From NCBI RefSeq assembly GCF_024518675.1, contig NZ_JANIGL010000001.1, forward strand, positions 310,001 to 374,000: 64,000 nt of DNA, read 5' to 3'. The translations under genes and the position numbers were made by a program. Position 1 is the first letter of the stretch, and every line of letters begins with the position of its first letter. Below, piece after piece: positions 1 to 8,860 of this stretch. The DNA comes from Pseudoalteromonas shioyasakiensis. GTDB taxonomy: Bacteria > Pseudomonadota > Gammaproteobacteria > Enterobacterales > Alteromonadaceae. The notes beneath the pieces were generated by a model. That model worked only from the letters and a program-made list of their open reading frames with translations, was not told where the DNA came from and did no database searches.

Positions 1-1
1 G

Positions 2-211
2 GCGCTTAAAGCAAGACAGGGGTTAATCGGACGGCTCTTTAATACTAAACTAGACTCTGTTAGGTTGGCTAATTCACGTACGCGCTATTCATTACCTGCG
101 TACCAAAATCACAATGCATTGAATGACGCATTAGCCACCGCCGAATTATTACAAGCACAATTAGCCCATCATTATCGCCAAGACACACCACTTGGTAATT
201 TATGGATATAA
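2..211 (+). CDS. DnaQ-like 3'-5' exonuclease, C-terminal end only
   Basis: Only the last 69 codons are inside the window; the 5' part lies to the left. The frame starting at base 2 is open to a TAA at 209-211. Its end carries HNALNDALATAELL, which matches the last motif (H-x4-D) of the DEDDh exonuclease family, the fold of DNA polymerase III epsilon. This fits a stand-alone DnaQ-like exonuclease that removes 3' nucleotides. With only the tail visible I cannot separate a proofreading subunit from the many small DnaQ homologues. It converges on the BCCT transporter gene, and a hairpin terminator follows directly after the stop. Confidence 0.6.
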   Translation, partial: ALKARQGLIGRLFNTKLDSVRLANSRTRYSLPAYQNHNALNDALATAELLQAQLAHHYRQDTPLGNLWI

Positions 212-238
212 AAACGCCGCTAAAAAGCGGCGTTTTTA
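211..238. terminator. Bidirectional Rho-independent terminator
   Basis: AAAACGCCGCT and AGCGGCGTTTTT form a GC-rich stem with a very short loop, flanked by A on one side and T on the other. It lies between the convergent exonuclease and BCCT genes and can serve both. Confidence 0.8.
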
Positions 239-254
239 TTTTAATGAACTGTGT

Positions 255-1829
255 TTAGTTTCTAGGCTCTGTTCTGAGCCCAAGCAATAAGCTGACACAC
301 ATTAATAATAATACAACAGTAAATGGCAAGCCTGTTGAAACAGCTCCAGCTTGCAGTGCTTCCATTGCTTGCGTACCACCTATCCATAATAATGTTGCGG
401 CAATTGCACCTTCAACAGTTGCCCAGAAAATACGTTGCGGCACTGGAGCATCGACTTTACCACCTGCGGTGATTGAATCGATAACCAATGAACCCGAATC
501 AGATGAGGTAATAAAGAACACCAAGACTAACACCACCGCAGTGAAAGAAAGTAGTTTGGCGAGTGGTAGCTCATCAAACATTTCAAACATGGCAAGCGGG
601 ACTTGTGTTAAGCCATCGGTGCCAAGTTTACCTACACCACTGACAACTTGATCAATTGCGATGCCACCATATATCGACATCCAAAGTACGGTAACCAGTG
701 TTGGTATTAATAATACCGCGATTAAAAACTCACGAATTGTACGACCTTCTGATACACGCGCAATAAACATACCTACAAACGGTGACCATGAAATCCACCA
801 AGCCCAATAAAATACTGTCCAGCCGTGCATCCAAGTTTCATCTTCACGGCCATGTGGGTTACTCAGTGGAATGATGTTTTCAACATATCCCATAACCGTG
901 GTCGGAATATTACCCATTGCAGCAGCAAAGCCAACTAAACAAACAAATAGCATTAAAGCGAATGCGATTAACATATTAATATTACTTAACAGTTTTACGC
1001 CACCATCAATACCGCGTACCACCGAAATGATTGCCAATAAAGTAACCACTGCAATGACTAAAATTTGCAACCCTACACCAGATTCAATACCAAATACATG
1101 ATTGATGCCAGCAGATGCTTGCTGTGCCCCGAGTCCCAGTGAGGTAGCTAAACCGAATAACGTAGCTAATACCGCTAAAATATCAATAATATGACCAGGC
1201 CAGCCCCAGGTTCTATCCCCTAAAATTGGGTAGAATATAGAACGAATTGAAAGTGGTAAGCCTTTGTTATAAGTAAAAAAGGCAAGTGATAATGCAACGA
1301 CTGCATAGATAGCCCACGGGTGTAGACCCCAGTGAAACATGGTTGCACCCATCGCAAGCTTAGCGGCCTCAGGGGTATTAGGAGTTACATTTAATGGGGT
1401 TTCGTACCAACCAGTAAAGTAGGCAACGGGCTCTGCAACCCCCCAAAACATGAGGCCGATACCCATACCTGCAGCAAATAACATTGCCATCCAGGAAAGG
1501 CGAGAGTGAGTAGGACGTGCATTTACGCCACCTAAACGAATTTTACCGTAAGGTGAAAAGATAAGACCAATACAGAACAATAAGAAGATGTTAGCTGACC
1601 ACATTAAAAAGCTATCAAAATTATTTAAAATACTAAATTTGATACCATCTAATGTTGATTTTGCTGACTCCGGATCACTTACTAATACTGCAATTAAAAA
1701 AATTAAAATTAAGCCTGCGCTGGTGCCAAAAACAGGGTTGTGAACATCAAAGCCCCATTTTTGAATATTGTCTTGGCCTACCGTGTAGTCCGTATTATCA
1801 ATACTATATTTGTCATGATTATCACTCAT
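255..1829 (-). CDS. BCCT family transporter (betaine/choline/carnitine type)
   Basis: A 524-residue polytopic inner-membrane protein of the betaine-choline-carnitine transporter family, which imports quaternary-ammonium compatible solutes with Na+ or H+. The diagnostic stretches are visible: AAGMGIGLMFWGVAEP in the first third and FYWAWWISWSPFVGMFIARVSEGRTIRE in the middle. The GMGIG glycines are typical of Na+-coupled betaine carriers such as BetP. The C-terminal tail is short, so the long osmosensory tail of BetP or BetT is absent. It stands alone, with a terminator just downstream at 211-238. Uptake of glycine betaine or a DMSP-like solute is likely for a marine bacterium, but the exact substrate cannot be read from the sequence. 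Confidence 0.88.
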   Translation of the reverse strand: MSDNHDKYSIDNTDYTVGQDNIQKWGFDVHNPVFGTSAGLILIFLIAVLVSDPESAKSTLDGIKFSILNNFDSFLMWSANIFLLFCIGLIFSPYGKIRLGGVNARPTHSRLSWMAMLFAAGMGIGLMFWGVAEPVAYFTGWYETPLNVTPNTPEAAKLAMGATMFHWGLHPWAIYAVVALSLAFFTYNKGLPLSIRSIFYPILGDRTWGWPGHIIDILAVLATLFGLATSLGLGAQQASAGINHVFGIESGVGLQILVIAVVTLLAIISVVRGIDGGVKLLSNINMLIAFALMLFVCLVGFAAAMGNIPTTVMGYVENIIPLSNPHGREDETWMHGWTVFYWAWWISWSPFVGMFIARVSEGRTIREFLIAVLLIPTLVTVLWMSIYGGIAIDQVVSGVGKLGTDGLTQVPLAMFEMFDELPLAKLLSFTAVVLVLVFFITSSDSGSLVIDSITAGGKVDAPVPQRIFWATVEGAIAATLLWIGGTQAMEALQAGAVSTGLPFTVVLLLMCVSLLLGLRTEPRN

Positions 1830-2175
1830 GAAAAACCTCTTTTGTTGTATTTCCGTTTATTTTAATGGTTTATTCAGCTTCGACCCACCAAGATATTATT
1901 TCGAAGACTAACTAAAAATTAGTGTTAGGTTACTTGCTAAAGTGTAGAAGCAAACGAAAAATTGTAAATGTAGAGTCGCTAAAGTGCTGAATTATAGCCA
2001 TTACGGTAATTAATAGCTTACAGGATCAGTATCTGACTGTCATGGCAACGGATAAAAATAAATGTATTTAAATCAATAAACATATAAGTCTAATTAATAT
2101 TTCATCTAAGTGTCACTTCAATGTGTTTTAACTAAAGTTAGACTATAGTATGTCAATAGGTAAATGAGGGATGAT
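1830..2175. other. Divergent intergenic region between BCCT gene and egtB
   Basis: A 346-bp AT-rich spacer that must hold the divergent promoters of the transporter and of egtB. A plausible -10 (TATAGT, 2144-2149) lies before egtB without a convincing -35. I see no strong operator, only an imperfect dyad near 1908-1928. Confidence 0.4.
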
Positions 2176-3372
2176 ATGACCGCAAACAGTACACAATCAT
2201 TAATCGCGTACTATAAAAAAGTAAGACAAGATTCTTTATCTCTTATTGCGCCATTGAGTGCGGAGGACTGTCAGCTTCAAGCAATGGGTGATGTTAGCCC
2301 TATGAAATGGCACCTTGCTCATACCACGTGGTTTTTCGAAACTTTCTTATTGTTACCACATATGAGCAACTACAAGGTGTTTGATGAGTGTTTTTCGGTG
2401 CTATTTAACTCTTATTATAATGGTATTGGTGAGCAATTTAGTCGCGCAAATAGAGGGACTCTTTCTCGGCCAAGTTTAGATACAGTACTTAAATATCGAG
2501 CGTATGTTGATGATGCATTACAGACATTATTATCGCTCAATACTTCCCTAAATAAACTACTGGAACTTGGCTTAAACCATGAACAACAGCATCAAGAGTT
2601 GATGCTCATGGATATAAAGTATAACTTTTCGATTAATCCATCATTTCCAGCCTATCAACACATCGACAGCAAAATAGCTGAAAGTGCACCTGTAAAAAGC
2701 ATTCATTATATTGATTTTGAACAAAGTATTAGTGAAATTGGGGCAACACAATGCTGTGGATTTTCCTATGATAATGAACAGCCAACACATCAAGTTTTAC
2801 TGCAACCATTTAGTGTGGCTAATCGCTTAGTTACTAATGCTGAATATTTAACGTTTATTAATGAACAAGGCTACCAACAGCCGAAATACTGGCTTAGTGA
2901 TGGATGGGCTTTATTACAAAGCACACGCGCAAGATGCCCTTTATACTGGCATTGTATTGATGACCAGTGGTATGAATTTACTTTGTATGGTTTGCAGCCC
3001 TTAGCGATGGATTTACCTGTCAGCCATGTTAGCTTTTATGAAGCGTCAGCATATGCCTGTTTCGCCAACGCAAGATTGCCGACAGAGTTTGAATGGGAGC
3101 ATGCAGCACAACAACATTGCCCAGAATTAGTTCAATTACATGACAGCTGTTGGCAATGGACAAACAGTGCTTATTTACCTTATCCGGGCTTTAAACCGAT
3201 TGCTGGAGTTGCCGGTGAGTACAACGGTAAATTTATGAATAATCAAATGGTGCTTAGAGGCGGCTGTGCATTAACTCCCAATGGCCATTTACGCACGACA
3301 TATAGAAATTTTTATTATCCACACCAAGCGTGGATGCAAAGTGGAATTAGGTTAGCGAGGGATAATGTATGA
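2176..3372 (+). CDS. egtB: EgtB-type sulfoxide synthase (ergothioneine biosynthesis)
   Basis: A non-haem iron enzyme that joins a thiol donor to N-alpha-trimethylhistidine in ergothioneine synthesis. The N-terminal DinB-like domain carries HLAH (His46/His49) and HEQQHQE (His135, His139), matching the iron-binding histidines of EgtB. The C-terminal half is a formylglycine-generating-enzyme-like domain ending in RNFYYPHQAWMQSGIRLARD. I start at the ATG at 2176, which has TGAGGG 5 nt upstream, rather than the in-frame ATG at 2164; this gives 398 residues, slightly short for the family. The stop overlaps the egtD start as ATGA, so the two are co-translated. No egtA or egtC is near, so whether cysteine or gamma-glutamylcysteine is the donor is open. 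OvoA (ovothiol) is less likely, because that enzyme has its methyltransferase fused on. Confidence 0.82.
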   Translation: MTANSTQSLIAYYKKVRQDSLSLIAPLSAEDCQLQAMGDVSPMKWHLAHTTWFFETFLLLPHMSNYKVFDECFSVLFNSYYNGIGEQFSRANRGTLSRPSLDTVLKYRAYVDDALQTLLSLNTSLNKLLELGLNHEQQHQELMLMDIKYNFSINPSFPAYQHIDSKIAESAPVKSIHYIDFEQSISEIGATQCCGFSYDNEQPTHQVLLQPFSVANRLVTNAEYLTFINEQGYQQPKYWLSDGWALLQSTRARCPLYWHCIDDQWYEFTLYGLQPLAMDLPVSHVSFYEASAYACFANARLPTEFEWEHAAQQHCPELVQLHDSCWQWTNSAYLPYPGFKPIAGVAGEYNGKFMNNQMVLRGGCALTPNGHLRTTYRNFYYPHQAWMQSGIRLARDNV

Positions 3373-4346
3373 GCCAGTTAAAGGTCGTTAGCGAACAGCA
3401 TATAACAGATGAAAGCTTTTTAAATGATGTGTTGGATGGCCTAAGCCAACAACAAAAGACATTGCCGTGTAAATATTTTTATGATGATAGAGGCGCAGCA
3501 TTATTTGAACAAATAACTACGTTAAGTGAATATTATGTCACCCGTACTGAGCTTGCTATTTTAGAGCAATATTCCCACGACATTGCGAAAATGTTACCAG
3601 AAAATTTATCAATTATAGAGCCTGGCTGTGGCTCAGGTAAAAAAGTGGCGTATTTACTTGCCCATCTAGCCAATGTAAAAACGTTCGTTCCGTTTGAAAT
3701 TTCGAAAGAAATGCTTAACTACTCGCTCGCACATTTATCACCTTTATTTCCTGAATTGGTTATTTCCCCTTTGCTAGGGGATTTTACCCACAGCCAAATG
3801 GTTAAGCAGTTAACCAAAGACACTGCTTTAGATAATCAAACCAATCTAGTTTATTTTCCGGGTTCAACACTTGGAAACTTTGCACCTATTAAAGCGATTG
3901 AAATTATGAAAAACTTCCATCGTTTATGTGGTGTAAATGGCTATGTGTTAATAGGCATAGATTTAGTTAAAGAGCGTCAAGTGCTGTTAGATGCCTATGA
4001 TGATAAAGCCGGAGTGACGGCGCAGTTTAATAAAAATTTACTACAACGTATTAATAATGAACTCAATGGCACGTTTAATTTGTCGCTCTTTAATCATCAA
4101 TCCAGATTTAACGAACAACATAGCCGAATTGAAATGCATTTGGTGAGTCAATGCGAGCAAAGTGTTGTCATCAATAATCATTTGTTTGAATTTGCTCAAG
4201 GTGAAAGCATACACACTGAAAATTCACATAAGTACACAGTAGACTCGTTTGCTCAATTAGCCGCACAAGCTAATTTAACACTGGCTCAGACGTGGCAAGA
4301 CAGCAATAATTATTTTGCATTGTGTTTATTACGACCGCAGAATTAA
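3369..4346 (+). CDS. egtD: L-histidine N-alpha-methyltransferase EgtD
   Basis: A 325-residue SAM-dependent methyltransferase expected to convert histidine to trimethylhistidine (hercynine), the substrate of EgtB. Family features are CKYFYDDRGAALFEQI near residue 35, the SAM-binding EPGCGSGKK near residue 84, and YFPGSTLGNFAP near residue 165, the last being characteristic of EgtD. Its ATG overlaps the egtB stop codon (ATGA). The pairing with a separate EgtB supports the two-gene ergothioneine route. At the 3' end its TAA shares bases with the TAA of the convergent gene, the four bases TTAA at 4343-4346 holding both stops. I see no terminator between them. Confidence 0.85.
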   Translation: MSQLKVVSEQHITDESFLNDVLDGLSQQQKTLPCKYFYDDRGAALFEQITTLSEYYVTRTELAILEQYSHDIAKMLPENLSIIEPGCGSGKKVAYLLAHLANVKTFVPFEISKEMLNYSLAHLSPLFPELVISPLLGDFTHSQMVKQLTKDTALDNQTNLVYFPGSTLGNFAPIKAIEIMKNFHRLCGVNGYVLIGIDLVKERQVLLDAYDDKAGVTAQFNKNLLQRINNELNGTFNLSLFNHQSRFNEQHSRIEMHLVSQCEQSVVINNHLFEFAQGESIHTENSHKYTVDSFAQLAAQANLTLAQTWQDSNNYFALCLLRPQN

Positions 4347-5173
4347 TACAGCAGCACACTTTGACAGGTTAAGTGATAGTTTAACCGTGCGCCATTTTTA
4401 GATGCTTGAATGAGGGCGCCATTAGTTTGTGTTGTTAATTGCTTAATGATGGGGGCTATGATGCTAACTGCTGAGCCTGTTGCTTGGTCTTCGTTTATAC
4501 CGTAATAAGGGGCGAAGTATCTAAAATACCATTGCTGTGTTTTGCTATCTTGTTGCAACACAATGAGAGCCGTTGCAACCGATAACAGTGGTTTGTTTAA
4601 TATCGAACGTGTACACAATGGCTGGCTGTCATCTAAAACGACGGTGGAGTAGCCACCTTCTTCTGCACTGGCGTAGCTGAGTAAAATAGTACTATCAATT
4701 GCCTTTACGACAGCTTTATGCGGGGCAACTTCTTTGCTAGCTATTTGTTCGATACTCAGCCGTAATTGTTTTAATTTATAGGTTATTTTAAAGATTTCAC
4801 CGCTTAGGCTTATAAATTGGTGAGGGCAATAACCTTGGTACTGCTGCAAAAATAATGCTGCCGCTAACGTCCCATGACCACAGCGTTTAATTTCATTACT
4901 TTGATTAAACCAGCGAATAGGGCAAAGTACTTGGGTGCTATATTTTACATTTATAAAAACTGTCGCAGGTTGCTGTGAAGTGCGCGCAATTTGCTGCATC
5001 ATGAAAGTGCTTAGCCCAGTATGATGTAATACAACCAGTGCAGATGAGCCCATTTTTTTAGTGCTAGGGTGGGTAAAAACAGTTTGTTGCTGAGCCACCA
5101 GCACAAAACGCCTTGTTTTGTACTGGTGTAAATTTAATAGACCGTGAGGTTTATTATTTTTGTGTATAGGCAT
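4343..5173 (-). CDS. PhzF-family isomerase-like protein, degenerate active site
   Basis: A PhzF/YddE-type protein (diaminopimelate-epimerase-like fold). The C-terminal half has the family signatures IKRCGHGTLAAALFL and FAPYYGINEDQATGSAVS. In the N-terminal half, MQQIARTSQQPATVFI aligns with the usual IAxExNxSETxF motif, but the catalytic Glu position (Glu45 of PhzF) is Thr65 here. The frame is open back to 5386, deep inside asnB; I place the start at the ATG at 5173, giving 276 residues, a normal family length, and a 20-bp overlap with the asnB end. The ribosome-binding site is weak. Loss of the Glu suggests a changed or lost isomerase activity. The substrate is unknown, and coupling to asnB by overlap suggests joint expression. 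Confidence 0.68.
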   Translation of the reverse strand: MPIHKNNKPHGLLNLHQYKTRRFVLVAQQQTVFTHPSTKKMGSSALVVLHHTGLSTFMMQQIARTSQQPATVFINVKYSTQVLCPIRWFNQSNEIKRCGHGTLAAALFLQQYQGYCPHQFISLSGEIFKITYKLKQLRLSIEQIASKEVAPHKAVVKAIDSTILLSYASAEEGGYSTVVLDDSQPLCTRSILNKPLLSVATALIVLQQDSKTQQWYFRYFAPYYGINEDQATGSAVSIIAPIIKQLTTQTNGALIQASKNGARLNYHLTCQSVLLY

Positions 5174-6824
5174 CGTTATGGATACCGGCCGCGCGACCAG
5201 ATGGATCCGCATTATTTTGAAACGATGCATCCCATGCCAGAGCTTCAGGTGTGGAACACGCAACAGATTTACCATGCGGCACACATTTAGCGGCTGCGTC
5301 ACCCGGGAAGTGAGACTCAAAAATTGAGCGATAAAAATACGCTTCTTTTGAGTCAGGCGTATTAATAGGGTACTTAAATTTAGCATTAGCTAAATCTTGG
5401 TCGCTCACTTGTTCAGCAACATACTCTTTTAATGTATCAATCCAGCTATAGCCTACGCCATCAGAGAATTGCTCTTTTTGACGCCAAAGTACTTCATCAG
5501 GTAAATAGCCATCAAAACCTTCACGCAGAATGTGTTTTTCAATTTTACCGTCTTTACACATTTTAGCTTCAGGGTTGATGCGCATGGCCACATCAACAAA
5601 CTCTTTATCAAGGAAAGGGACACGCGCTTCAACGCCCCAAGCGGCCATTGATTTATTCGCACGTAAACAGTCAAACATATGCAGCTTAGACACTTTACGG
5701 TTTAATTCTTCATGAAATTCTTGTGCATTTGGTGCTTTGTGGAAGTATAAGTAGCCACCAAACAACTCATCAGCCCCTTCACCAGAGAGTACCATTTTGA
5801 TACCCATGGCTTTGATTTGGCGTGCCATTAAGTACATAGGTGTTGATGCACGTATGGTTGTCACATCATAGGTTTCAATGTGATAAATCACTTCTTTTAA
5901 CGCATCAATACCTTCTTGAATGGTAAAGTGAATAGGGTGGTGAACCGTACCTATCATATCGGCTACTTTTTGTGCCGCAGCTAAGTCAGGCGAACCTTCA
6001 AGACCGACTGAAAATGAATGTAGTTTTGGCCACCAAGCATCACTTTCATCATTATCTTCAATACGCTTAGCCGCAAAACGCTGGGTTATTGCAGAAATAA
6101 CCGATGAATCTAAGCCACCCGATAGTAATACACCATAAGGTACATCACACATAAGCTGACGCTTTACTGCGCCTTCTAATGCATCTTTAACATCTTGTGC
6201 CTGTGCACTGTTATCTTTAACAGCGTCATAGGTTTCCCAATCACGTTTATAGTATGGGCGTAATTCGCCGTCTTTACTGTATAAGTAATGGCCCGGTGGA
6301 AACTCTTCGATATGTTTACAAATCGGTGAAAGCGCTTTTAACTCAGAAGCTACATAAAAGTTTCCGTGCTCATCGTGACCGGTATAAAGCGGGATGATAC
6401 CGATATGATCACGACCAATCAGGTACGCATCTTGCTCTTCATCGTATAAACAAAATGCAAAAATACCATTTAAATCGTCTAAGAATTCAGGGCCTTTTTG
6501 CTTATACAGTGCCAAAATGACTTCACAATCAGACTGGGTTTGAAAGGTGAAATCTGTTTCTAAACTGGCAGCTAATTCTTTGTGATTATAAATCTCACCA
6601 TTAACCGCTAAAATATGAGTTTTCTCAGGGTTATACAATGGCTGTGCACCGCTTGATACGCCAACGATGGCTAAGCGTTCGTGCACTAAAATTGCTTTTT
6701 CAGATGAATATACACCAGACCAATCTGGCCCACGGTGACGTAATAACTTTGACATTTCAATTGCTTGACTTCGCAATTGAGTGGCATCAGACTTTATGTC
6801 TAATACACCAAAAATTGAACACAT
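5154..6824 (-). CDS. asnB: Asparagine synthase (glutamine-hydrolysing) AsnB
   Basis: Cytoplasmic enzyme that makes asparagine from aspartate, ATP and glutamine. At 556 residues it matches E. coli AsnB (554). Cys2 in MCSIFGVL is the N-terminal glutaminase nucleophile. RHRGPDWSG and NGEIYNHKEL belong to the class II glutaminase domain. The synthetase domain has the PP-loop LLSGGLDSSV near residue 235 and SGEGADELFGGY near residue 350. A clear AGGAG lies upstream of the ATG. The 3' end overlaps the PhzF-like gene by 20 bp, so the two are probably co-transcribed. Confidence 0.95.
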   Translation of the reverse strand: MCSIFGVLDIKSDATQLRSQAIEMSKLLRHRGPDWSGVYSSEKAILVHERLAIVGVSSGAQPLYNPEKTHILAVNGEIYNHKELAASLETDFTFQTQSDCEVILALYKQKGPEFLDDLNGIFAFCLYDEEQDAYLIGRDHIGIIPLYTGHDEHGNFYVASELKALSPICKHIEEFPPGHYLYSKDGELRPYYKRDWETYDAVKDNSAQAQDVKDALEGAVKRQLMCDVPYGVLLSGGLDSSVISAITQRFAAKRIEDNDESDAWWPKLHSFSVGLEGSPDLAAAQKVADMIGTVHHPIHFTIQEGIDALKEVIYHIETYDVTTIRASTPMYLMARQIKAMGIKMVLSGEGADELFGGYLYFHKAPNAQEFHEELNRKVSKLHMFDCLRANKSMAAWGVEARVPFLDKEFVDVAMRINPEAKMCKDGKIEKHILREGFDGYLPDEVLWRQKEQFSDGVGYSWIDTLKEYVAEQVSDQDLANAKFKYPINTPDSKEAYFYRSIFESHFPGDAAAKCVPHGKSVACSTPEALAWDASFQNNADPSGRAAGIHNDAYTQK

Positions 6825-7024
6825 AGTAACTCCTCATTCCTATCATGTGTGCTTTTAGGCAAGCTTTGCCTAACTGCGAACCTTTGTTTTAACAGAAAAA
6901 TTTAACTAAGTCACATAGCTTTTACAATATTTTTAGAATAATTTATGCACCAGTATATTTTTCATTGCACCAACTTGGTTGTTGGCAAGAGAGTTTGAAT
7001 ACTTTTAGCTCAAATAGAACACAG

Positions 7025-7047
7025 AAACCCTCATAAATTGAGGGTTT
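7025..7047 (-). terminator. Hairpin terminator after pxpC
   Basis: AAACCCTC and GAGGGTTT pair across a 7-nt loop. It lies 50 bp beyond the pxpC stop on the minus strand; the T-tract on that side is short (TTTCTG). Confidence 0.5.
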
Positions 7048-7096
7048 TATACATATTGAAGTAATAGAAAACTAACTGTTGCACCATGATTGTGCG

Positions 7097-8029
7097 TTAA
7101 CAAGCTGCATCTTTAAGTGCAATAGCCAATTGCGCAAAGTGCGCATCTAATTTTGCTTGTGCGTTATTAGCCGTGGCACTATCTACGTATTCAAAGCGAA
7201 TGCTATCGCCTGGTTTTAATTGTGCAAATTGAGGAAGATCAGCTGCAATAACAGTGCCTAGCAGAGGATAACCACCGGTTGTTTGACCATCATTTAGCAA
7301 AACTATAGGCTCACCGCTGGGTGGCAACTGTATTGAACCAGGGCTCACCGCTAAAGATGGCAATGAGTGACTGTGGCTTAATGGCTGTGATTGGTTACTA
7401 AGTCGTACACCCATACGATTACTTTGTGTCGTAACATGCCACGTTTGAGCACAAAACTGCTTGATGACGGATTGAGTTAATAAATCTTGATGTATACTTG
7501 GGTGTATTCGGATCACTTCACGTTTTGCAGGAAGAAATGCGCCTAATTTAGGCCAGTGTTCAGTGAATGGTTCAATAGCGAGGGTGTCGTGCTCTTTTAG
7601 CGCATAACCTGTTGAACCACCAAACCCTGCAGCTAAATCCGTTGAGCGAGAGTTCATTACTTTTTCACACTGAATCCCACCTTTGCAGGCTAAGTAGGCT
7701 CTAAAGCCATTTCTGGCTGCTGCAAATCGAATCGTTTGACCTTTTTTTACAGTGTAAGTCCAACCAGGATATATAGCAGTTTCATCTAAGTGAGCTTTCA
7801 TATCTGTGCCAATCAACGCAATAACGGTATCACACTCGAATTTTAGTTGAGCCAGTCCGAGTGTAATTTCAATTACTGCATCGTTATCAGCATTATTAAG
7901 TAAGCGATTTGCAATAATCATCGCATTGCTATCAATCGCACCCGATTGAGCTACTCCTAAATGACGAAAGCCAGTACGCCCTATATCTTGAATGCTCATT
8001 AATGGGCCGGGTTTCAAAACAGTGATCAT
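7097..8029 (-). CDS. pxpC: 5-oxoprolinase subunit PxpC (biotin-dependent carboxyltransferase/KipA family)
   Basis: A 310-residue member of the KipA/allophanate-hydrolase-subunit-2 family, now assigned in E. coli as PxpC, part of the ATP-dependent 5-oxoprolinase PxpABC that opens 5-oxoproline to glutamate. The N-terminus VLKPGPLMSIQDIGRTGFRHLGVAQSGAID and the region PGSIQLPPSGEPIVLLNDGQTTGGYPLLG are family hallmarks. Its ATG overlaps the pxpB stop (8026-8029), so the two are translationally coupled. The third subunit, the LamB/YcsF protein PxpA, is not in this window. A different carboxyl-transfer or amide-hydrolysis role cannot be excluded from sequence alone. Confidence 0.82.
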   Translation of the reverse strand: MITVLKPGPLMSIQDIGRTGFRHLGVAQSGAIDSNAMIIANRLLNNADNDAVIEITLGLAQLKFECDTVIALIGTDMKAHLDETAIYPGWTYTVKKGQTIRFAAARNGFRAYLACKGGIQCEKVMNSRSTDLAAGFGGSTGYALKEHDTLAIEPFTEHWPKLGAFLPAKREVIRIHPSIHQDLLTQSVIKQFCAQTWHVTTQSNRMGVRLSNQSQPLSHSHSLPSLAVSPGSIQLPPSGEPIVLLNDGQTTGGYPLLGTVIAADLPQFAQLKPGDSIRFEYVDSATANNAQAKLDAHFAQLAIALKDAAC

Positions 8030-8691
8030 GATAAAGCCTCCGCACTAACAAACGTTAATGTATCACCGGGTTGTATAACACTGGGTGGCTCACTTAGGTG
8101 ATTAAACAAGTTAAAATCAGTATGGCCTATTATATGCCAGCCACCGGGTGAGTCAGCAGGGTAAATACCTGTTTGCTCTGCGCCTATTGCGACAGAACCT
8201 TTAGGTACTTTGGTACGGGGGGTATTTCTTCGCGGAGTGTGCAATTGTTCAGTTAAGCCATGTAAATACACAAAGCCGGGTTGAAAGCCTAAAAACAGCA
8301 CTTGATATTGAGTGTTGCTGTGCAGCTGTATAACTTCATCGGTCGTTAAATCATGTGACTTGGCAACAAAATCAAGGTCTGGTCCATAGTTGCCACCGTA
8401 ATGAGTGATTATGTTATGGTGTGTGCCTTGATGCTTTAACTCATCAACGTCTTGCCACCAGTTCGTTAGTTCATTTTGCCAATGCTCTAATTCATTGCTG
8501 TTGTGTAAATACATGCACAGGGAATTCATTGCAGGTACTATATCTATAAACGCATTGCTTGCTTTACACTTAGTAACTAATGCCCAGATTTTTTTTTGTG
8601 TCGTTAGCGTATCTTCAGTCAGATGTGTTGCGTCTAAAAATAGGCTATTGCTACTGAGGATCTCAACTGATGCCGTTTTTTTTAAGTCCAT
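8026..8691 (-). CDS. pxpB: 5-oxoprolinase subunit PxpB (KipI family)
   Basis: A 221-residue KipI/allophanate-hydrolase-subunit-1 protein, the partner of PxpC. The C-terminal half has the signatures LGFQPGFVYLHGL, TPRRNTPRTKVPKGSVAIG and the tail YPADSPGGWHIIGHT, which are nearly universal in the family. The first 80 residues are poorly conserved, and no clear Shine-Dalgarno precedes the ATG at 8691, so the start is less certain than the product. It heads a two-gene leftward operon with pxpC. In Bacillus the KipI homologue inhibits the sporulation kinase KinA; that has no counterpart here and is not implied. Confidence 0.82.
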   Translation of the reverse strand: MDLKKTASVEILSSNSLFLDATHLTEDTLTTQKKIWALVTKCKASNAFIDIVPAMNSLCMYLHNSNELEHWQNELTNWWQDVDELKHQGTHHNIITHYGGNYGPDLDFVAKSHDLTTDEVIQLHSNTQYQVLFLGFQPGFVYLHGLTEQLHTPRRNTPRTKVPKGSVAIGAEQTGIYPADSPGGWHIIGHTDFNLFNHLSEPPSVIQPGDTLTFVSAEALS

Positions 8692-8804
8692 TGACGATTG
8701 TTATTGTTAATTATTAATAACGTCAAACTAACACACTCACCTAAAAATGTTTACAGCTATGCGATTAGAATGTGGCTTTTACATTCAAGAAAAAAGTATA
8801 GCTA

Positions 8805-8835
8805 GGCGCATAAATAACGATTGTGCTTATGCGCC
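8805..8835 (-). terminator. Hairpin after the M17 aminopeptidase gene
   Basis: A 9-bp perfect stem (GGCGCATAA with TTATGCGCC) and 13-nt loop, just beyond the aminopeptidase stop. On the minus strand it is followed by TAGCTATACTTTTTT, a delayed T-tract, so termination efficiency is uncertain. Confidence 0.5.
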
Positions 8836-8860
8836 CTATATTAATGATATCTTTAAAAGG

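Noticed and set aside
5174..5386. N-terminal extension of the PhzF-like frame
   Set aside because: It runs through the asnB coding region in another frame and does not resemble the PhzF N-terminus. The ATG at 5173 gives the normal length.
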